DNA of 64,000 nt from Pseudorhodoferax soli (GTDB lineage: Bacteria > Pseudomonadota > Gammaproteobacteria > Burkholderiales > Burkholderiaceae_C). Below, piece by piece: positions 60,856 through 64,000 of this stretch; positions within the stretch are counted from its first letter, which is position 1, and each line of letters begins with the position of its first letter. Under the pieces are notes generated by a model. That model was given only the letters and a program-made list of their open reading frames with translations. It was not told where the DNA came from and did no database searches. Both the position numbers and the translations under genes were made by a program. Location of the stretch: positions 62,001 through 126,000 of the forward strand of contig NZ_QPJK01000008.1 of NCBI RefSeq assembly GCF_003337555.1. Reading direction: 5' to 3'.

Positions 60856-62664
60856 CTAGCGGCGGCTGGCTGCGTGCGCCACGCTGGCGGGCACCCTGAT
60901 CGGCAGGTCCAGCAGCATCTGCGCCATGCCCTTGCCCAGCGGGTCCATGCGCATGGACGACGGGCCGCCGCCGTCCAGCGCCTCGTGCAACAGCAGGTTC
61001 ATGGCCGCGATGCCGGGCAGGTAGAAGCGTTCGACAGGGCCGTGCGCCATGTGCGCGAAGTAGGCCGCCACCACTTGCGGCGTGAGCCGGTTCCACAGCA
61101 GCGGCAGCCATTCGGGCCGGCGCGCGACGATGCCAATGTTGGAGATGTCGCCTTTGTCCCCGCTGCGCGCCCAAGCGAGTTCGACCAGGCGCACTTCCTG
61201 CGCAGGCTCGTCGGGTTCGTGCCAGGCCGGCACGTGCGGCAGCGGTGCGGTCGCGCTCTGCTCGCCGCCAGCCCGCACTTCCACGGCCTGGCGTTCGCCA
61301 TCGAGCCACAGGCCGACCTGCACCGCGCGCTTGTCCAGCAGGAAGGCGAAGGGCTTGACCAGCGGCGACACCGCGGGCCGGCCGCCGCCCGGGCTGGTCG
61401 TGCCAGGCGCCCAGGACGTCCCCGACGGCGCAATCTCGCGCGCAAACATCGCCAGCGCGTTCTTGTCCGGATGGTTGGCCACCACGCGCAGCATCACCTC
61501 GCGCGCCGCTCCCGTGCGTGCATGCGGTCCGTACAACGTCTCGACACCCAGCACCTCCAGGTAGGTGGAGGTATAGGGCGGCAGGGCCTGGGCCTGCAGG
61601 ATCTCACCCGTGCGCTCGAGGATGGCCTCGCCCGTGCGGCGCGCCTTCTTCGCCGCGTCGATGCCGATGAACACCATGCTGCCGGCGCAGCGAAAGCCAT
61701 CGAGCTGCGTGGCCGAGACCTTGTAATGCGGCGTCGGAGCGCTGCCACGGGCCGGACCCACGTGCACGCGGTCCGCATCCAGCTGCGTGATCTCCACGTA
61801 GCGGAAGTCGCAGCGCACATCGGGCAGCAGGTAGGCACCCGGGTCGCCGATCTCGTAGAGCAGCTGCTCGGCCACGTTGGCGCGCAGCATCCTGCCGCCC
61901 GTGCCCTCGGGCTTGGTCACGACGAAACTGCCATCGGCGCTGCACTCCACGACCGGGTAGCCCATGTGGGCCCAGTCCGGGACGTCCTCCCAGTCCGTGT
62001 GCAGGCCGCCGGTGGCCTGGCAGCCGCATTCGATGATGTGGCCGGCCAGGCTGCCCGAGGCCAACCTGTCGTAGTCGTCGGCCGCCCAGCCGAAGGCGTG
62101 CATGAGCGCGCCCAGCGTCACGGCGCTGTCCACGCAGCGGCCCGTGATGACGACGTCGGCACCGGCCGCGAGCGCGGCCGCGATGGGCGTGGCGCCCAGG
62201 TAGGCGTTGGCGCTCAGCACCTTCTCGGGCAGAGGCTCGCCGGTGAACATGTCGTGCGCGCCGGCCGTGCGCAGCGCCGGCATCTGTGCGCTCACGTCGT
62301 CGCCCTCGACGACGGCGATGCGCAGCGCAACGCCCTGCGATTCGGCCAGCGCCTGCAGGGCCGCAGCGCAGCCCCTTGGGTTGATGCCACCGGCGTTGCT
62401 GACCACGCGGATGCCCTGGCGCTTGACCTCGGCCAGCACGGACTTCATCGCGATGTCGACGAAGTCCGTCGCATAGCCCAGCTCCGGCTTCCTGGCCCGT
62501 GCGGCGGCCAGGATGGCCATGGTGGTCTCTGCCAGGTAGTCGAATACCAGGTAGTCGAGCCGTCCGCCCAGCACGAGTTGCGGCGCCGCCACCATGCTGT
62601 CGCCCCAGAAGCCGGACGCTCCGCCGATGCGGACGGTCTTGGCGGTGGTGGCGGCGGTGGTCAT
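60856..62664 (-). CDS. AtuA family protein (acyclic terpene utilisation, DUF1446)
   Basis: 602 aa. N-terminal AtuA domain: VRIGGASGFWGDSMVAAPQLV, RVVSNAGGINPRGCA, VITGRCVDSAVTLGAL, AGHIIECGCQATGG. The C-terminal DUF4387-like part has LVELAWARSGDKGDISNIG. Proteins of this family occur in acyclic terpene or branched acyl-CoA breakdown gene sets; the exact reaction is unclear. It lies on the chromosome just beyond the tRNA-Gly end. GGAGAC site ahead of the ATG. Confidence 0.92.
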   Translation of the reverse strand: MTTAATTAKTVRIGGASGFWGDSMVAAPQLVLGGRLDYLVFDYLAETTMAILAAARARKPELGYATDFVDIAMKSVLAEVKRQGIRVVSNAGGINPRGCAAALQALAESQGVALRIAVVEGDDVSAQMPALRTAGAHDMFTGEPLPEKVLSANAYLGATPIAAALAAGADVVITGRCVDSAVTLGALMHAFGWAADDYDRLASGSLAGHIIECGCQATGGLHTDWEDVPDWAHMGYPVVECSADGSFVVTKPEGTGGRMLRANVAEQLLYEIGDPGAYLLPDVRCDFRYVEITQLDADRVHVGPARGSAPTPHYKVSATQLDGFRCAGSMVFIGIDAAKKARRTGEAILERTGEILQAQALPPYTSTYLEVLGVETLYGPHARTGAAREVMLRVVANHPDKNALAMFAREIAPSGTSWAPGTTSPGGGRPAVSPLVKPFAFLLDKRAVQVGLWLDGERQAVEVRAGGEQSATAPLPHVPAWHEPDEPAQEVRLVELAWARSGDKGDISNIGIVARRPEWLPLLWNRLTPQVVAAYFAHMAHGPVERFYLPGIAAMNLLLHEALDGGGPSSMRMDPLGKGMAQMLLDLPIRVPASVAHAASRR

Positions 62665-62890
62665 GAGGGGTCTCCTGTCGGTGGCTACAAGCAGCTTAGC
62701 CCCAAGGCCGCCGCCGCCGCTTGTGTCGAGGCGCTGGCGAAGCGCATTGCAATTTGATCGATAGGCCTCGCATAATCAGCGCAAATATCGTTCAATTTTC
62801 AGACAAGTAACCGCTCTCGCATACTGCCCCCGGTCCCCGCCGGGTGGCGTCCTCCAGACATCCGGCCCCGGCGTTCAGCCCGTTTCAACC

Positions 62891-64000
62891 ATGTTCTTCA
62901 ACCGCCTGCGCGTCGCGCACAAGCTCTGGTCTTCCATGTTGCTGCTGTTGCTCGCCGTCGTGGCGCTCGGCGGCTTGACGCTCTACAACGCCGGCAAGGC
63001 GTACCGCCAGTCCCTGCTGGCCATGACGTCGGCGAATGCCCTGATCGAGCAGTCCATGCTCTGGAAGGGCCTGACCGAAGCGGCGGTCATCCGCAGCATG
63101 GCGTCGGCCATCAGCGCCGACCCTGCGGTGGGCGAGCTCTTCAAGGCCAACGTGGCCGGCGACGCCGACCGCATCGCCAAGCTGCGCGAGAGCATCACCC
63201 AACAGGCCACTGCGCCCACGGACCAGGCCCAGCTCAAGGACATCGTCGCCAAGGGCGGCGCGCTGCTGGCGGCCAGCCGCAAGGCCCGCGAACTCGGCGC
63301 CTCTGGCGACCGGGCCGCCGCGATCACACTGGTCCAGGGCGAGTACAGCGCCGCCGCGCGCGCCTACCTGGAGTCGATCGACGTGTTCGTCGAGCTGCAG
63401 CGCAAAAAGGGCGTCGATGCGGCCGCCGCGGCCGACCGCGCGCGCGAGGCCAGCGCCTCCTGGGGCGCGGCGGGCGCGGTCGTCGTGGTGTTGCTGGGCA
63501 TGCTGGTCGCGTGGTGGCTGGTGCGCTCGATCCGCCAGCCCTTGCAGGAGTCGATCCGCGTGGCCACCGCGATCGCCGAGGGCGACCTCACGCAGCGCAT
63601 CGATGCGCGCCGCTTCGACGAATTCGGCGAACTGATGCGCGCGCTGCAGCACATGAACAGCTCGCTGGCGAACATCGTGGGCAACGTGCGTTCGTCCACC
63701 GACAGCATCGCCACCGCTTCCAGCGAGATCGCGCAAGGCAACGCCGACCTGTCCAACCGCACCGAGCAGACCGCCAGCAGCCTGCAGAGCACCGCCTCGT
63801 CGATGGAGCAGCTGACCGCCACGGTGCAGCAGACGGCGGGCTCGGCCGGTACCGCCAGCCAGCTGGTGGCCTCGGCCAGCGAGGTGGCCTCGCGCGGTGG
63901 CCAGGTCGTGTCGCAGGTGGTCAGCACCATGAGCGACATCAACACCAGCAGCAAGAAGATCAGCGACATCATCGGCGTCATCGACGGCATCGCGTTCCAG
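62891..64000 (+). CDS. Methyl-accepting chemotaxis protein (3' end outside window)
   Basis: 370 residues visible, open at the right edge. First membrane helix ([23 protein letters not shown], residues ~12-34), periplasmic four-helix ligand domain, second helix ([18 protein letters not shown], ~195-212), HAMP, then the methylation/signalling helices ([42 protein letters not shown]). The form with TEQTASSLQ is typical of the many Comamonadaceae receptors. Divergent from the AtuA gene across 226 bp without another gene. Confidence 0.95.
   Translation, partial: MFFNRLRVAHKLWSSMLLLLLAVVALGGLTLYNAGKAYRQSLLAMTSANALIEQSMLWKGLTEAAVIRSMASAISADPAVGELFKANVAGDADRIAKLRESITQQATAPTDQAQLKDIVAKGGALLAASRKARELGASGDRAAAITLVQGEYSAAARAYLESIDVFVELQRKKGVDAAAAADRAREASASWGAAGAVVVVLLGMLVAWWLVRSIRQPLQESIRVATAIAEGDLTQRIDARRFDEFGELMRALQHMNSSLANIVGNVRSSTDSIATASSEIAQGNADLSNRTEQTASSLQSTASSMEQLTATVQQTAGSAGTASQLVASASEVASRGGQVVSQVVSTMSDINTSSKKISDIIGVIDGIAFQ

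Noticed and set aside
60847..62757. 636-aa plus-strand frame opposite the AtuA gene
   Set aside because: Antisense to a full-length AtuA family gene with conserved motifs.
62885..63736. 283-aa minus-strand frame at the right edge
   Set aside because: The plus strand here encodes a chemotaxis receptor that is open to the window edge; the minus frame is its shadow.

Overview
The window is a high-GC proteobacterial sequence, most likely from a Comamonadaceae-like betaproteobacterium. It covers one end of a large integrative and conjugative element (ICE) of the ICEclc/PFGI-1/PAGI-2 type plus about 3.2 kb of flanking chromosome. The ICE reading rests on the recognisable core set: DUF3577/STY4534, DUF3275, DUF932, DUF3085, XF1762, topoisomerase III, ssb, DUF3158, TIGR03761, STY4528, DUF2857, TIGR03764-type ParB, ParA and AlpA. 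The end of the element is an 18-bp copy of the 3' end of a tRNA-Gly (60789-60806), followed by a tRNA-type terminator and ordinary chromosomal genes (an AtuA-family gene and a chemotaxis receptor). No integrase, relaxase or type IV secretion genes lie in this window, so the other end of the element is elsewhere.

Layout. 1-650: 3' part of arsH. 0.7-19.5 kb: leftward core/accessory ICE genes, mostly small proteins of unknown function, organised into transcription units closed by clear intrinsic terminators. Three units are headed by copies of the same leader sequence, and many intergenic gaps carry GC-rich hairpins. Within this block a 3.9-kb Tn21-subgroup mercury transposon (merR-TPA plus a badly broken tnpA) has split a DUF3085 gene with a perfect 5-bp target duplication. 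19.6-25.4 kb: a cadmium/lead/zinc island (a Cys-rich secreted peptide, lspA, a P-type ATPase with four heavy-metal-binding domains, cadR, two decayed genes, and a CDF transporter). 26.1-36.4 kb: ICE replication, partition and regulation (topB, ssb, TIGR03761, STY4528, DUF2857, parB, a HicA-like gene, parA, alpA), with a 21-bp palindrome repeated three times in the promoter gaps.

37.1-59.6 kb is cargo concerned with thiols, sulfur and electrophiles: a DsrE-like protein, a disulfide reductase flavoprotein, a TauE/SafE permease and a DsbG/TlpA-like/DsbD set. Next come a TetR-controlled aldehyde/thiol module (thioesterase, FrnE, aldehyde dehydrogenase, a small membrane protein and an esterase), then a two-component system and an apolipoprotein N-acyltransferase. 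A BigR-type persulfide operon (ArsR sensor, rhodanese, metallo-beta-lactamase, DUF442-SQR fusion) and an MFS exporter close the cargo. The same GATTAAGCGA-type box precedes dsbD, the two-component genes and lnt, suggesting one regulon. The cargo was assembled by repeated recombination: the dsbD promoter region is duplicated near the two-component genes, a roughly 310-bp MFS tail is duplicated 9.3 kb apart, and there are remnants of an ICE core gene and of a TauE gene. 59.6-60.8 kb is a graveyard of a Bug receptor, an IS3 transposase and a YhcG-type nuclease, with a 323-bp segment bounded by perfect 16-bp inverted repeats.

Taken together the element carries resistance to arsenic, mercury and cadmium/lead/zinc, and envelope thiol repair with reactive-sulfur handling. 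It also encodes LspA, Lnt and a TlpA-like protein with an Lgt-like membrane half, which touch successive steps of lipoprotein maturation.
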